Assembly: GCF_009495745.1 (NCBI RefSeq)
Contig: NZ_WIDQ01000002.1
Location: 62,001 to 126,000 of the forward strand
Source: Niveispirillum sp. SYP-B3756
GTDB taxonomy: Bacteria > Pseudomonadota > Alphaproteobacteria > Azospirillales > Azospirillaceae
Length of the DNA: 64,000 nucleotides
Reading direction: 5' to 3'
Positions 46,365-56,100 of this stretch are shown one piece after another. The translations under genes and the position numbers were made by a program. Below the pieces are notes generated by a model, which searched no databases, had not been told where the DNA came from, and saw only the letters and a program-made list of their open reading frames with translations. Every line of letters starts with the position of its first letter. The first letter of the stretch is position 1.

Positions 46365-46724
46365 ATGAAGCCCGCCATCTGTCACAGTGCCCTGCCCGGC
46401 AGCATCGGTTGCGCCAATTTCCAGGGACATGATTTCGCCATGCATTGCGTCTGCTGCGCGGAAGAATGCACGTGGCGCAGCGATCTGCTGCTGCGCCAGC
46501 ATGGGCATGATTATCCGGTGGCGGAGTTCAGCCGGCATTTCGTCTGCCAGGGTTGCGGCGGGGTCGGCACCTCCGTCCTGCGGCGGGTGGAAAGGCCGCA
46601 GGAACAGCAGGCCAGCCGGTTCCGCCGCATGGCACCACGTGTGGTGACGGCACCGGAAAGCCCGCGCCACTCCCGCCCTGTCTGGGGAATGCGGGCGGCC
46701 GATGACGGGCTGGCGGCGCTATAG
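46365..46724 (+). CDS. Small Cys-rich protein, probable zinc-binding
   Basis: This 119-residue protein has Cys28, Cys30, Cys31, Cys35, Cys61 and Cys64 plus several His. The second pair (FVCQGCGG) resembles a zinc knuckle; with CVCCAEEC it could form a zinc ribbon. GGGAGAACC precedes the ATG, and a terminator stands upstream, so it has its own promoter. The family is not recognised. The C-terminal 45 residues are basic and probably disordered. It overlaps the convergent hydrolase gene by 6 bases. Confidence 0.65.
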   Translation: MKPAICHSALPGSIGCANFQGHDFAMHCVCCAEECTWRSDLLLRQHGHDYPVAEFSRHFVCQGCGGVGTSVLRRVERPQEQQASRFRRMAPRVVTAPESPRHSRPVWGMRAADDGLAAL

Positions 46725-47576
46725 GCCGGCCAGCACCGGCCAGACCGCCCGGCACCGCTCCGAAAAGACACGTAGATGGCCGATGCTGGCAACCCCTGCC
46801 GCCGCTGGTTCGATCAGGTGGTTTTCCACCTGGGCCGCCGGATAGAACCCGGCCAGATCGCGCACCACCGGCGGCGGCAGCATCGGATCATCGGCGATGG
46901 CCACCAGCCGCAGCCGGCCCTTCATGCGCGACAGGTCGGGTTGCGGCAGGCGGCGGCCCCAATCCCGGCGGTAAAAGCCAGGGGTGATGCACCAGCGCCG
47001 CCATTCCCAATAGGCACCGGCCGGCAGATGCGCCCCCTGCCCCAGCACCCAGCCCGGCATGTAGCCCAGCAAGCTGGTCAGCAACGGTCCCGCCAGATAC
47101 CAGAAGGCCAGCGCCTTGGGTACGAATCCGAGCGGGTGGCGGGACCAATGGGCCGGACCGCTGGCCACGGCCACCATGCGCACCACGCGGTCGCCACGGT
47201 CATGAAAAGGCAGGCCCAGCCCGCCCAGCGAATGGCCAATCACCTCCAGCGGCAACTCAGGAAAGCGCTGGTGCAGCAGTTCCAGCGCCGCCGCCTGATC
47301 GCGCACGGCCCAATCGGCCATGGTGGCGCGGGCCTGTTTCACCGGCACCTGGGCGGAATGGCCGCAATCGCGGTAATCATAGATCAACACCGCCGCCTGG
47401 CGCGCCTCTGCCACCCAGGCGGCAAAACGCGCATAGTAGTCCCGTGGCACACCGGTGGCGCCATGCAGCACGATGGCCGTCTGCGGCTCCCCCGCCGGCT
47501 GGAACATGAGCCCGGCCAGACTCACCCCCGCCACACCTGGAATATTGACAGAAGCTGGGACTGCTGCTGTTGCCAT
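46719..47576 (-). CDS. Alpha/beta hydrolase
   Basis: This 285-residue hydrolase has an oxyanion stretch AIVLHGATGVPRDYY, DYRDCGHS, nucleophile Ser in EVIGHSLGGLG and catalytic His in IGHLRVFSE. The layout matches the YheT/serine-aminopeptidase-like hydrolases with RDCG-type turns. The substrate is unknown. The ATG at 47576 gives a normal length. A longer in-frame stretch upstream lacks coding character and crosses a TetR-type palindrome, so the shorter start is preferred. Confidence 0.82.
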   Translation of the reverse strand: MATAAVPASVNIPGVAGVSLAGLMFQPAGEPQTAIVLHGATGVPRDYYARFAAWVAEARQAAVLIYDYRDCGHSAQVPVKQARATMADWAVRDQAAALELLHQRFPELPLEVIGHSLGGLGLPFHDRGDRVVRMVAVASGPAHWSRHPLGFVPKALAFWYLAGPLLTSLLGYMPGWVLGQGAHLPAGAYWEWRRWCITPGFYRRDWGRRLPQPDLSRMKGRLRLVAIADDPMLPPPVVRDLAGFYPAAQVENHLIEPAAAGVASIGHLRVFSERCRAVWPVLAGL

Positions 47577-47861
47577 GATGCCACCCGTTCGTTCCTGGCC
47601 CACCTCAAATATACGAACGTTCGTGCGAAAATCCAGCGCCTTCCGCCAAGCTGCGCAGGTGCGACCGATTGTACGGGGAGGGTCAAGTAAAAACCAGTGT
47701 CTATACCTGTGACAGCGTGATATTTGTTGAAAACAGAACCACGCACATAGAAAGCACGGGCAAAGTAATCTGCCGCAGAAGCAGAGATAATGGTTAATTC
47801 TGGTGAAATCCGGTTGACGATGTAAACACGTTAATGGATTTCTTAAAACTGGTGAGTGTGA
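47577..47861. other. Divergent promoter region (hydrolase / diguanylate cyclase)
   Basis: These 285 bases separate the two divergent genes. The right half (47700-47860) is AT-richer and probably holds the promoters; the palindrome at 47613 is on the hydrolase side. No further gene was seen. Confidence 0.5.
47613..47624. promoter_or_regulatory. TetR-type palindrome
   Basis: ACGAACGTTCGT is a perfect 12-base palindrome 36 bases upstream of the hydrolase ATG, preceded by ATAT and followed by GCGAAA. Sites with CGAACGTTCG are typical of TetR/AcrR operators. No tetR gene is adjacent, so the repressor would act from elsewhere. Confidence 0.5.
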
Positions 47862-49094
47862 ATGCTGCTGCACGGCAAGTATCGGCGATTGATGGGACGG
47901 CTTGACATACGGTCGAAGTCGCCCAGTGCTATTGCTATGTGCGCACGCTCCCAAATTGCCGGCGGGCTGACCCAGGTGACCGTCGCCAGTGCCCTGATAT
48001 TGGCATTGGCGCAGTCGCTGCACCTGATCGCCCTGCTTTCCTGGGCGGCGGCGATCTGGCTGGTCTCCCTGTACCGGATCGTCACGGCACGGGGATTGTT
48101 GCCACAAACGACGGATCGCGCGGCGGTGGGCTGCTGGCAGCGGAGTAATCTGTGGAATTTCCTGCTGACCGGCCTCCTGTGGGGCGTCCTGCCCTGGCTG
48201 CCCCGGGATGGAGCCAGTGTGATGGTGGTCAGCCTGATTTATCTGGTGCCCACCGGCATTTCGGCCGCTGCCTCACATAATCTGGGCGCCATGCCGATGG
48301 CGCTTTTGGCGCTGGTGGGGCCGATCGCCACCAGCCACGCCCTGTTCGCGCTGAGCATTTTCGACGGGCCGACTGCCGCCGTCATGGCCTTCTTCTCCCT
48401 GCTTTACATATTGGTCATGTGGGTGGGCGTGTTGATGGTGAACAACACGCTGCTGTCGGAATGGCGGTTGGTACGGCGAAACCGGGGGATTGCCCGGCGC
48501 AGCAAGGCCCAAGCCGCCGCCTTGACGCAGACGCGGGCGGAACTGCTGGCCGCCAATGAAAGGCTGTCGCGCCTGGCCGCCCTCGACCCGCTGACCGGGC
48601 TGGCCAACCGGCGGCAGTTCCAGGAAAGGCTGCGCCAGGATCTGGCCCAGCATCGCCGTTATGGTGCGGCAGGTGTCCTGGTGGTGCTGGACCTGGATTA
48701 TTTCAAACAGGTCAATGACACCTATGGCCATGCGACCGGCGATCTGGTGCTGATGGAGGCGGCGGAACGGATGGCCACGTCGCTACGCCCCAGCGATCTG
48801 GCCGCCCGCGTCGGTGGGGAGGAATTTGCCGTGCTGCTGCCGGACAGCGATATCGGCACGGGCGTCACCGTGGCGGAACGGCTGCGCGCCACCCTGGCAG
48901 ATCTGGTGGTCTTCGCCCCGGATGGGCGCCCTGTGCGCATCACCGCCAGCATCGGCGTGGCCGCCTGGCAGCATGATGACCGGGACGAGCGCGACTTGCT
49001 GGAACGGGCCGATCAGGCGCTCTACGCCGCCAAACATGCCGGCCGCGACAATATCCGCATCGCCGTGCCCGGCCTGTCGGTGGTGCGCGGCTGA
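47862..49094 (+). CDS. Membrane diguanylate cyclase (GGDEF)
   Basis: This 410-residue protein has about five to six N-terminal helices (residues 35-190), a short coiled coil, then a GGDEF domain beginning DPLTGLANRRQF. The active site is GGEEF, preceded by the inhibitory RxxD site (RPSDLAARVGGEEF), and the domain ends ASIGVAAW and ADQALYAAKHAGRDNI. All catalytic residues are present, so it should make cyclic di-GMP and be held back by product. Signals are probably sensed within the membrane part. Confidence 0.93.
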   Translation: MLLHGKYRRLMGRLDIRSKSPSAIAMCARSQIAGGLTQVTVASALILALAQSLHLIALLSWAAAIWLVSLYRIVTARGLLPQTTDRAAVGCWQRSNLWNFLLTGLLWGVLPWLPRDGASVMVVSLIYLVPTGISAAASHNLGAMPMALLALVGPIATSHALFALSIFDGPTAAVMAFFSLLYILVMWVGVLMVNNTLLSEWRLVRRNRGIARRSKAQAAALTQTRAELLAANERLSRLAALDPLTGLANRRQFQERLRQDLAQHRRYGAAGVLVVLDLDYFKQVNDTYGHATGDLVLMEAAERMATSLRPSDLAARVGGEEFAVLLPDSDIGTGVTVAERLRATLADLVVFAPDGRPVRITASIGVAAWQHDDRDERDLLERADQALYAAKHAGRDNIRIAVPGLSVVRG

Positions 49095-49200
49095 GCCACT
49101 GCATACGAATTCTTCTTGGGTACCGGGGCAAAGCCCTGTCAGATGGCAGCAAGGGTGGCATCTGACAAGCCGCCGGTAATGAAGGTCCAAGGGGGAGAGG

Positions 49201-50787
49201 ATGCCGCCCATCAACGGTCTGGCAACGCTGGATTATGCCGTCATCGCCGCCTATCTGACCGCCATCATCGCGTTCGGCCTGCTGCTGACACGGCGGCGGG
49301 CGACGACGGAGGATTTCTTCCTCGCCTCTCGCGGCTGCACCTGGCCGGTGATCGGCTTGGCGCTGCTGGCCTCCAACATTTCCTCCACCACCCTGATCGG
49401 GCTGGCGGGTGCCGCCTATGGCGCCGGCATTTCCGTCTATAATTATGAATGGATGGCGGCGGTGGTGCTGGTGTTTTTCAGCATCTTCTTCCTGCCCTTC
49501 CTGCTGCGCTCCCGCGTCTATACGCTGCCGGAATATCTGGAGCGGCGGTATAATGGCACGGCCCGGCTCTATTTCTCCGGCCTGACCCTGTTCCTCAATA
49601 TCGTTGTCGATACGTCCAGCGCGCTTTATGGCGGGGCCTTGCTGTTCAAGCTGCTGCTGCCCGATGTGCCCTTGTGGCAGATCGTCATCGGGCTGGCCCT
49701 GTCGGCGGGTATCTACACCATCGCCGGCGGCCTGCGGGCGGTGATCTATACAGAGGTGATCCAGGCGCTGCTGCTGCTGGGGGCCGCCATGATCATCGCG
49801 CTGAAGACCTTTGCCGCCGCCGGCGGCTGGGACCGGGTGATGGCGGCGGTCGATCCGGCCAAGCTGTCGCTGATCCGCCCGCTGGATGATCCCACCCTGC
49901 CCTGGCTGGGCCTGTTGACCGGGGTGCCACTGCTGGGCTTTTACTTCTGGTGTACCAACCAGTTCATGGTGCAGCGGGTGCTGACCGCCAAGGATGAAAA
50001 TCATGGCCGCTGGGGCAGCCTGTTCGCCGGTTTGCTGAAACTGCCGGTGCTGTTCTTGATGGTGCTGCCGGGCACGGCAGCCATCCTGCTCTATCCCAGC
50101 CTGGAAAGCCCGGACATGGTGTATCCGACCCTGCTGCTGAACCTGTTGCCGGCGGGGCTGGCCGGCATTGCGGTGGCGGGGTTCATGGCGGCGCTGATGT
50201 CCTCCATCGCGTCCACCTATAATTCCGCCTCAACCCTGTTCACCATGGATTTCGTGCTGCGCCGCTGGCCCACCCTGTCCAACCGGGCGCTGGTGCGCAT
50301 CGGGCGGGTGGTGACGCTGGCGATGGCTCTGGCTTCGGTACTGTGGGCGCCGCAGATCGAACGGTTCGGCTCGCTCTGGCAATATCTGCAGATCATCATC
50401 GCCTATGCCGTACCGCCGGTGATGGCGCTCTATCTGGTGGGGTTGTTCTGGCGCCGGGCCAATGCCGCCGGCGCCATTGCCTGCATCGCCACCGGTGTGG
50501 TGGCCGGCATCGCCCTGTTCCTGGCCGTGCCGGTAAAGGGGCTGTTCACGATCCATTTCCTTTATATCGCGCCCCTGCTGTTCCTGGCCTGCGCGCTGGC
50601 CCTGGTGGTGGGCAGTCTGGCGACCGCCCCGGACCTCGTCACCAAGAGCGAGGGCATGATCTGGACGCCCGCCTTTTATCGGGAGGAGAGCGCCCGGCTG
50701 GCCGCCGAACCCTTCTGGCGCAATTACCGGGTGCTGGCGGCGGCCCTGCTGGCCCTGACGGCGGTGATTGTCTGGAATTTCCGCTGA
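49201..50787 (+). CDS. Sodium:solute symporter (SSS family)
   Basis: This 528-residue transporter has about 13-14 helices and the SSS motifs TTEDFFLASRG, ASNISSTTLIGLAGAAYGAG and AGFMAALMSSIASTYNSAS (sodium site serines). Family members carry sugars, inositol or amino acids. A LacI-type regulator follows directly, which favours a sugar. GGGGGAGAGG stands before the ATG. No catabolic enzyme gene lies close by. Confidence 0.92.
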   Translation: MPPINGLATLDYAVIAAYLTAIIAFGLLLTRRRATTEDFFLASRGCTWPVIGLALLASNISSTTLIGLAGAAYGAGISVYNYEWMAAVVLVFFSIFFLPFLLRSRVYTLPEYLERRYNGTARLYFSGLTLFLNIVVDTSSALYGGALLFKLLLPDVPLWQIVIGLALSAGIYTIAGGLRAVIYTEVIQALLLLGAAMIIALKTFAAAGGWDRVMAAVDPAKLSLIRPLDDPTLPWLGLLTGVPLLGFYFWCTNQFMVQRVLTAKDENHGRWGSLFAGLLKLPVLFLMVLPGTAAILLYPSLESPDMVYPTLLLNLLPAGLAGIAVAGFMAALMSSIASTYNSASTLFTMDFVLRRWPTLSNRALVRIGRVVTLAMALASVLWAPQIERFGSLWQYLQIIIAYAVPPVMALYLVGLFWRRANAAGAIACIATGVVAGIALFLAVPVKGLFTIHFLYIAPLLFLACALALVVGSLATAPDLVTKSEGMIWTPAFYREESARLAAEPFWRNYRVLAAALLALTAVIVWNFR

Positions 50788-50870
50788 TGGATCGCGCATG
50801 GGGAGAATTGCCAGCCTGGGCACCCGTCCGCTATCCTGCCGCCGGTCAGCAACCCAGCGCCGGAAGCACA

Positions 50871-51902
50871 ATGCGGGCAAAACGGCCAACATCATTTGAT
50901 ATTGCCGAACTGGCGGGGGTGTCCCAGTCCACCGTCTCCCGCGCGCTGCGCCATGACAGCATGGTCAGCGAGGATACCAGGCTGAAGGTGGAGCGCGCGG
51001 CAAGACAGTTGAATTACAAGGTCGATGTGAATGCGCGCAACCTGCGTTCACAGAAGACCAACACGCTGGCGCTGCTGATCTATGAAGATCCCGGCACGTC
51101 CGACAGCCTGATCAACCCGTTCTTCCTGGCCATGCTGTCCAGCGTCACCCGTGCCGCCGCACGCCATGGCTATGATCTGCTGGTTTCCTTCCAGCAGCAG
51201 AGCGGGGAGGGCAATGCCGATTATGCCGCCTCCAAACGCGCCGACGGCATCATCTTTCTGGGCTATGGCGATTACCCCAGCTATATCGCCCGCATCGCCC
51301 GGCTGGACGAGGCGGGGATACCGCATATCACCTGGGGCCCGGTACTGCCGGGACAGCCGGGCCATTTCATCGGGTCGGACAATGTGCAGGGCGCACGGGA
51401 GGCGGTGGCCCACCTGATCGCCGCCGGCAGGCGGCATATCGGCTTCATCGGGGATATTTCAGAGAATTGCCCGGAATTCCGCGACCGGCACCGGGGCTAT
51501 CTGCTGGCGCTGGAACAGGCGGGCCTGAGCGCCGACCCTGCCCTGCACCTGGATGCGGAGGCATCGGAACAGGACGGCCACCGCGCCGCCCTGGCGCTGC
51601 TGGACCGGGGCCGCCCGCTGGATGCGATTTTCGCCGCCTGCGACCTGCTGGCCATCGGCGCCCTGCATGGCGCCCGTGACCGGGGCCTGACGGTACCGGG
51701 TGACCTGTCCATCGTCGGTTTCGACGATATCCAGGCCGCCCTTTACACCAACCCACCCTTAACCACCGTCCGGCAGGATACCGAGGCCGCCGGCCGGCTG
51801 CTGGTGGAAAACCTGCTGCGCCTGATGGAAGACCGCCCCATCGACCAGACCATCATCCCGACGCGGCTGGTGGTGCGGGGGTCGTGCCGGCGGGTGGGGT
51901 GA
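50871..51902 (+). CDS. LacI-family repressor
   Basis: This 343-residue regulator has the N-terminal helix-turn-helix FDIAELAGVSQSTVSRALRH, a hinge helix region (NARNLRSQKTNTLALLI) and a periplasmic sugar-binding-like domain with FAACDLLAIGALHGARDRGLTVPGDLSIVGFDD (within residues 255-290). GGAAG precedes ATG 50871. An ATG at 50787 overlapping the symporter stop would add 28 residues that do not fit LacI. It probably controls the symporter gene in response to its substrate. Confidence 0.92.
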   Translation: MRAKRPTSFDIAELAGVSQSTVSRALRHDSMVSEDTRLKVERAARQLNYKVDVNARNLRSQKTNTLALLIYEDPGTSDSLINPFFLAMLSSVTRAAARHGYDLLVSFQQQSGEGNADYAASKRADGIIFLGYGDYPSYIARIARLDEAGIPHITWGPVLPGQPGHFIGSDNVQGAREAVAHLIAAGRRHIGFIGDISENCPEFRDRHRGYLLALEQAGLSADPALHLDAEASEQDGHRAALALLDRGRPLDAIFAACDLLAIGALHGARDRGLTVPGDLSIVGFDDIQAALYTNPPLTTVRQDTEAAGRLLVENLLRLMEDRPIDQTIIPTRLVVRGSCRRVG

Positions 51903-51904
51903 CC

Positions 51905-52366
51905 TTACCCTGCCGTCTCCTCATCGGCTTCCGCCAGCATGGCAACATCCTCATTGGGGCTGATCTCGCGGGATTTGATGGCGGTGACGGCCAGCATCTG
52001 GCTCATCATATCTTCCAACTGGCTGTTGGAGGCGCGCAGGTTGCGGGCCAGGATGCGGACAATGGAGGCAACAAACGGGTCAGCATCGGCCAGCCGGGCC
52101 CGCACCTTCTCCCCGGAAATGATGATCAGCACCGTATCCTCAATCGCCGTGGCCGAGGCGGACCGGGTGCCGTCGTCGATCAGGGCCATCTCACCGAACA
52201 GGCAGTTCGGCCCCACCTCCGCCAATACCACCGGATGTTCCGGTTCCCCCCGCCAGAGGCGAACGCGGCCCGACTGCACCAGATACATATGTTCGCCCCG
52301 GTCACCCGTGGCGAAGATCTGCTTGCCCGTGGCCACGAACTTACGATTCAAAATCCCGCCCGACAT
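51905..52366 (-). CDS. Cyclic-nucleotide-binding protein without output domain
   Basis: This protein of about 153 residues is a single Crp-type cNMP domain: IFATGDRGEHMYLVQSGRVRL, then the phosphate-binding cassette FGEMALIDDGTRSASATA with Gly-Glu and Arg in place. The remaining 45 residues are helical (RILARNLRASNSQLEDMM) and lack a helix-turn-helix. It is thus a sensor or adaptor rather than a DNA-binding regulator. AAGGG precedes ATG 52366. It is the last gene in line after the FecR-like gene (84-base gap), so it may belong to the adhesin operon. Confidence 0.85.
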   Translation of the reverse strand: MSGGILNRKFVATGKQIFATGDRGEHMYLVQSGRVRLWRGEPEHPVVLAEVGPNCLFGEMALIDDGTRSASATAIEDTVLIIISGEKVRARLADADPFVASIVRILARNLRASNSQLEDMMSQMLAVTAIKSREISPNEDVAMLAEADEETAG

Positions 52367-52449
52367 CGCATCAACCCTTTCCCGATCCCATGCGGGGATC
52401 ATCCCATCCTCGGCCCGTCAATTGGCACGCCATCCCCGTGTCAGCAAGA

Positions 52450-53142
52450 TCAACCCTTCAACAGGGCGTGCGCCTGCCGGTCGCAGCCCCGTGCCAGCAG
52501 CCAGCCGCCCACCATCTTCCTTGCCGTCACAGCATCAGGCAGATGGTGGAAGGTGATGGCCGCCGCATTGCCATCCAGCTCCAGCAGGAAGGTGGCGCCT
52601 TCCTGCACCGGCAGGTCGGGCAGGGCCAGCCGCTGCTCCCCTGCCGGCCAGGTGGCATTGGCGGTCCAGCTGCGGTCAGCCGGCATCAGGGTCAGCTTCT
52701 GCCGCTTCTGTGCGGCCGCCCGCCACAGAACCAGGGTGTGACCCGGCCGCAGACAGCCGGAACCGGAAGCACCGGCATCAATCAGCCAGGGTTCCGGCAG
52801 AGGGGGCGGCTGGCCGGCATCCCGCGCGGCACCCAGCGCACTGGTATCGGTGGCCCGCGCGCCCATCAGGTCCGCCAGGGCCTGGACTGTTCCGCCCTGG
52901 CTGCCGGCTTCCTTGGCGGGAATGCCGGAGAAGGGTCCGCGCAGGGTGATCTGGCTACCATCTTCGGCAATCAGCACCATCTGCGCACCGTCGGGCAGGG
53001 TGAGGGGCTTGTCATCCGGCACCTGGGTGCCGGGTGCCATGGCCACCCCGCGCGCTTCCACCAGCACCAGCGAACCCGCCAGGGCGGCGGGCACCAGCAG
53101 CAGGGCGGCAAGGGCGGCGGAAAGACGGTGCAGCATCATCAT
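52450..53142 (-). CDS. Secreted protein with FecR-like region
   Basis: This 230-residue protein has a signal peptide (LSAALAALLLVPAALAG). Residues 25-75 (VEARGVAMAPGTQVPDD...LTLPDGAQMVLIAEDGSQITLRGPF) look like a FecR beta-fold, as seen in proteins beside two-partner secretion and CHAT genes. The C-terminal half (WLIDAGASGSGCLRPGHTLVLW, TANATWPAGEQRLALPDLPVQEGATFLLEL) is another beta-rich domain. Its ATG overlaps the stop of the CHAT gene (ATGA), so it is coupled to it. The exact function is unknown; a structural or regulatory partner is likely. Confidence 0.75.
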   Translation of the reverse strand: MMMLHRLSAALAALLLVPAALAGSLVLVEARGVAMAPGTQVPDDKPLTLPDGAQMVLIAEDGSQITLRGPFSGIPAKEAGSQGGTVQALADLMGARATDTSALGAARDAGQPPPLPEPWLIDAGASGSGCLRPGHTLVLWRAAAQKRQKLTLMPADRSWTANATWPAGEQRLALPDLPVQEGATFLLELDGNAAAITFHHLPDAVTARKMVGGWLLARGCDRQAHALLKG

Positions 53143-56100
53143 TCTCCGGCAGCTTGGGCGGGACCGGCGGCCCCCACCAGGGTGAAGGCCGCCCAGTTGA
53201 ACGGGTGGGCGCTGGCCGGCTGGGCCGCCATGGCGCGTTGGGCGGCGGCCAGGGCGCCGGCCAAATCCCCCTGCGCCGCCGCCCGGTCAAACAGACCCGT
53301 CATCAGCCGCACGGTGGGCAGGGAAGGCACCTGCCAGTGCGTGACCAGCAGCGACCGGGCCCCGGCAAAGAAGAAGGATTCCGCCAGACCGGACAGGGCC
53401 TCGCCGCCCAATCTGGCATCGCCGCCCGCCGTGTTGCAGGCCGACAGCACCACAAGATCGGCCTTCAGGCGCAGCAAGGCAATATCGGATGCTGTCAGCA
53501 AGCCATCATCGGCGGCACTGGCCGGGCGGCTGGCCGGCGGGGCCAGGGCCAGACCCGGCTGGGTCTGGCAGCGCAGTTCGCCGGGCAACAGCCCGTGGGT
53601 GGCGAAGTAAATCACCCGATAATCGCCCAATCCGCGTTCGCGCACCGCCGCCTTGGTGACGGCGGCCCCGGTCAGGATATCGGCCGGGACTGCCCCGAGT
53701 TTAGTCCCCACTTGCCGCACCTCATCCGCCGTTTCCGGCAAGGGGGCGAGCGCGCGCAGCAGGGCCGGGTCCATCACCGCATCGGTGCGGCAGCTCTGGG
53801 CCAGGGCGGCCATGCCATTGCCCCCCTTGGTCCCCTGGAAGGGCGGGGCGGCGAAACCGATAAAGGGCTTGGGGGCTGCCGGACGCGCCGCCAGCCGTTC
53901 CAGCGCCACCAGGGCCGGGATGGAAGGCACCACGGAGACCGACCGGTCCCGGATCAGCCAGGCTGCCCCGGCATAATCCCCTGCATCACCCGGTGCCGAC
54001 ACCAGCAAAGCCGGCGGCAGGCTGAGCAGGGCCGCAGTGGGCACGAAGACCAGTGATTGGGCCCCCTGCAAGACCGCTTCCGCCGGCCCCAACAAGCGAC
54101 GATAAAGATCATGGGCCAGCGCCAGATCAAACGGCGGCAGCGCCCCGGCCCGCGGGGTCAGGCCCCGGCGCAGGCTGGCCACCCGTTCTTCCAGCGCCGA
54201 ACGGGAGAGGGAAACCGGAAAGGCCGTCACCCCGTCCCGTCGCACCACGAAGCCGAATCCGCCCTCGCTGCCGAACACGTGATAGATCACCGCCTCATCC
54301 GCCCGCAGCAGGGCGGACAAATCAGCCGGGGCCACCGGTGCCGCACGCGACAGGCGGGCATAATTGGGGAAGGCCGCCTGCAGCTGGCGTTCCAGCGCCT
54401 GGGCCGATGTTGCTGCCGCTTCCAACTGCTTCAACAGGGTTGCTTCGCGTGCCCGGTCACGCTGACTATCCGGCTTGGCGGTTTCCGCCGCCGCCTCAAT
54501 CCGCAACCGGTCACGATCGCGCACGGCATCCTGCTGCTGGCGCACCAGATCGGCCACGGCGGGATCAGTGGTGGCAAAGCGGGTGGCTGCACGGGTAATG
54601 GTCTGCCCCACCACCCCTTCACGCACCTGCTGCACAGCCAGGAACATCTCTGCATTCAGGGTCGGGCGGGCGGCGGGGTCCGCCGCTGCCAGCCGGTCCA
54701 GCACCGCCAGATAGGGCATGATGCGATCCAGCGGCAGCGGCGCGCCGCCGGGCAGATCGCTCAGCATGGCCAGCCCCTCGCGGTAGATGCTGGCCGCCGC
54801 TGCGTCCTGGCCCGCCTGGGCATAGACCCGGCCCAGTTCCAGCATGGCCGAGGCCACGGGCCAACCCTGGCCGAACAATTGCCGGTTCGACGCCACCGCC
54901 TTGGACAGCAGCGCCGCCCCGCCCGCCACATCGCCACGCCCGGCCAGGGCCAGACCATGGATGCCCAGGATGCGGGCGTTCCACCAGGGCGGCAGGCCGC
55001 GCGTGCGCTGATATAGCCGGTCAGCCTCTGCCGTGGCCGCCTCCGCCAGCCCATATTGTTTCAGCCGCAGGGAGACGGTGGCCTCCAGCAGCAGCGAATG
55101 GATCAGGTCACCACGCGCGGCGGCCAGACTGCCCAGTACGGCGCGGTTCGCCCCACCACCGGCGGCATCTTCCAGATCATCCACCAGGGCGCGGCGGGTG
55201 GCGCTGGCATCACGGCTGAGGCTGAGTGCGCGCTTTTCCTCCCCGTTATTGGCAGCATGGAAAGCCATATAGCTGGCCAGCCGGGCGCGGGCGGCCTTGT
55301 CGAAGGATTGCTGTAACAGCCGGTCGGCGCGGCGGAACAGGCCGTCGGCCTCCTCCCCCCTTCCCTGGTTGCTGACCTCCAGCGCCAGCGCCATCAGCGT
55401 GTCGCCGGCACCGGGGCTGTCATCGCCCAAGGCACGGGTCTGGATGGCGAGCGCGCGGCGATAGGCTTCCTCGGCGGCGGCATAATCCTCCACACTGTTG
55501 GAAAGCCGGCCCAACTCGCTCAACCGCTCGAAATCATTCAGATCGCCACGCCCGAAGCGCAGCGCATCATCGCCCAGGGCTGCCCGCAGGGCCGCCTGGA
55601 TATCCTGCATCCGGGCAGTCGGGGCTTCGCCCCCCTTGCCTTCCAGCCGGTCGGCCATGCCCAGCAGCAGATCGGCCACGGCAGGGATACCATCAGCCTG
55701 ATAAAGCTGTTTGCCGCGCGCCAGGGTGATGCCCACCCAGGGCCAGCCGCCTTCGCGCAACTGGCAATTGGCCAGCAGGGCGCTGCTGCCATCGGCCAGG
55801 GCGATGGGCTGGGCCGGCTGGCAATTGGCGCGTTGGGCCAGCGACCCGGCCCAGCCGGTGCGCCCGCCCTCCACCGCCAGTTGGCGCAGCCGGGCGGATG
55901 GTTCGTCAGGCAACGGATCGTAAAGGCCGGTGACGGCAATGGAACCGCTGGCCTGTTCCCAGGCCCCGCAGAACAGGCTGAACGGGCGGGTTCCACCATC
56001 GGCGGCGGCCGGGATGGCGCGGCACTCCTCCCCGATGGTATTGGTGCCAAACGGCAAGGGCACGCCGGTCCTGGCCGTAACATCAGCAGCATCCGGTTTA

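Noticed and set aside
47577-48107. N-terminal extension of the alpha/beta hydrolase
   Set aside because: The frame is open but the translation is Cys/His/Gln-rich without pattern, crosses the promoter region and overlaps the diguanylate cyclase start.
51905-52366. Crp/Fnr transcription factor
   Set aside because: Only the cyclic nucleotide domain is present; the chain ends before any helix-turn-helix.
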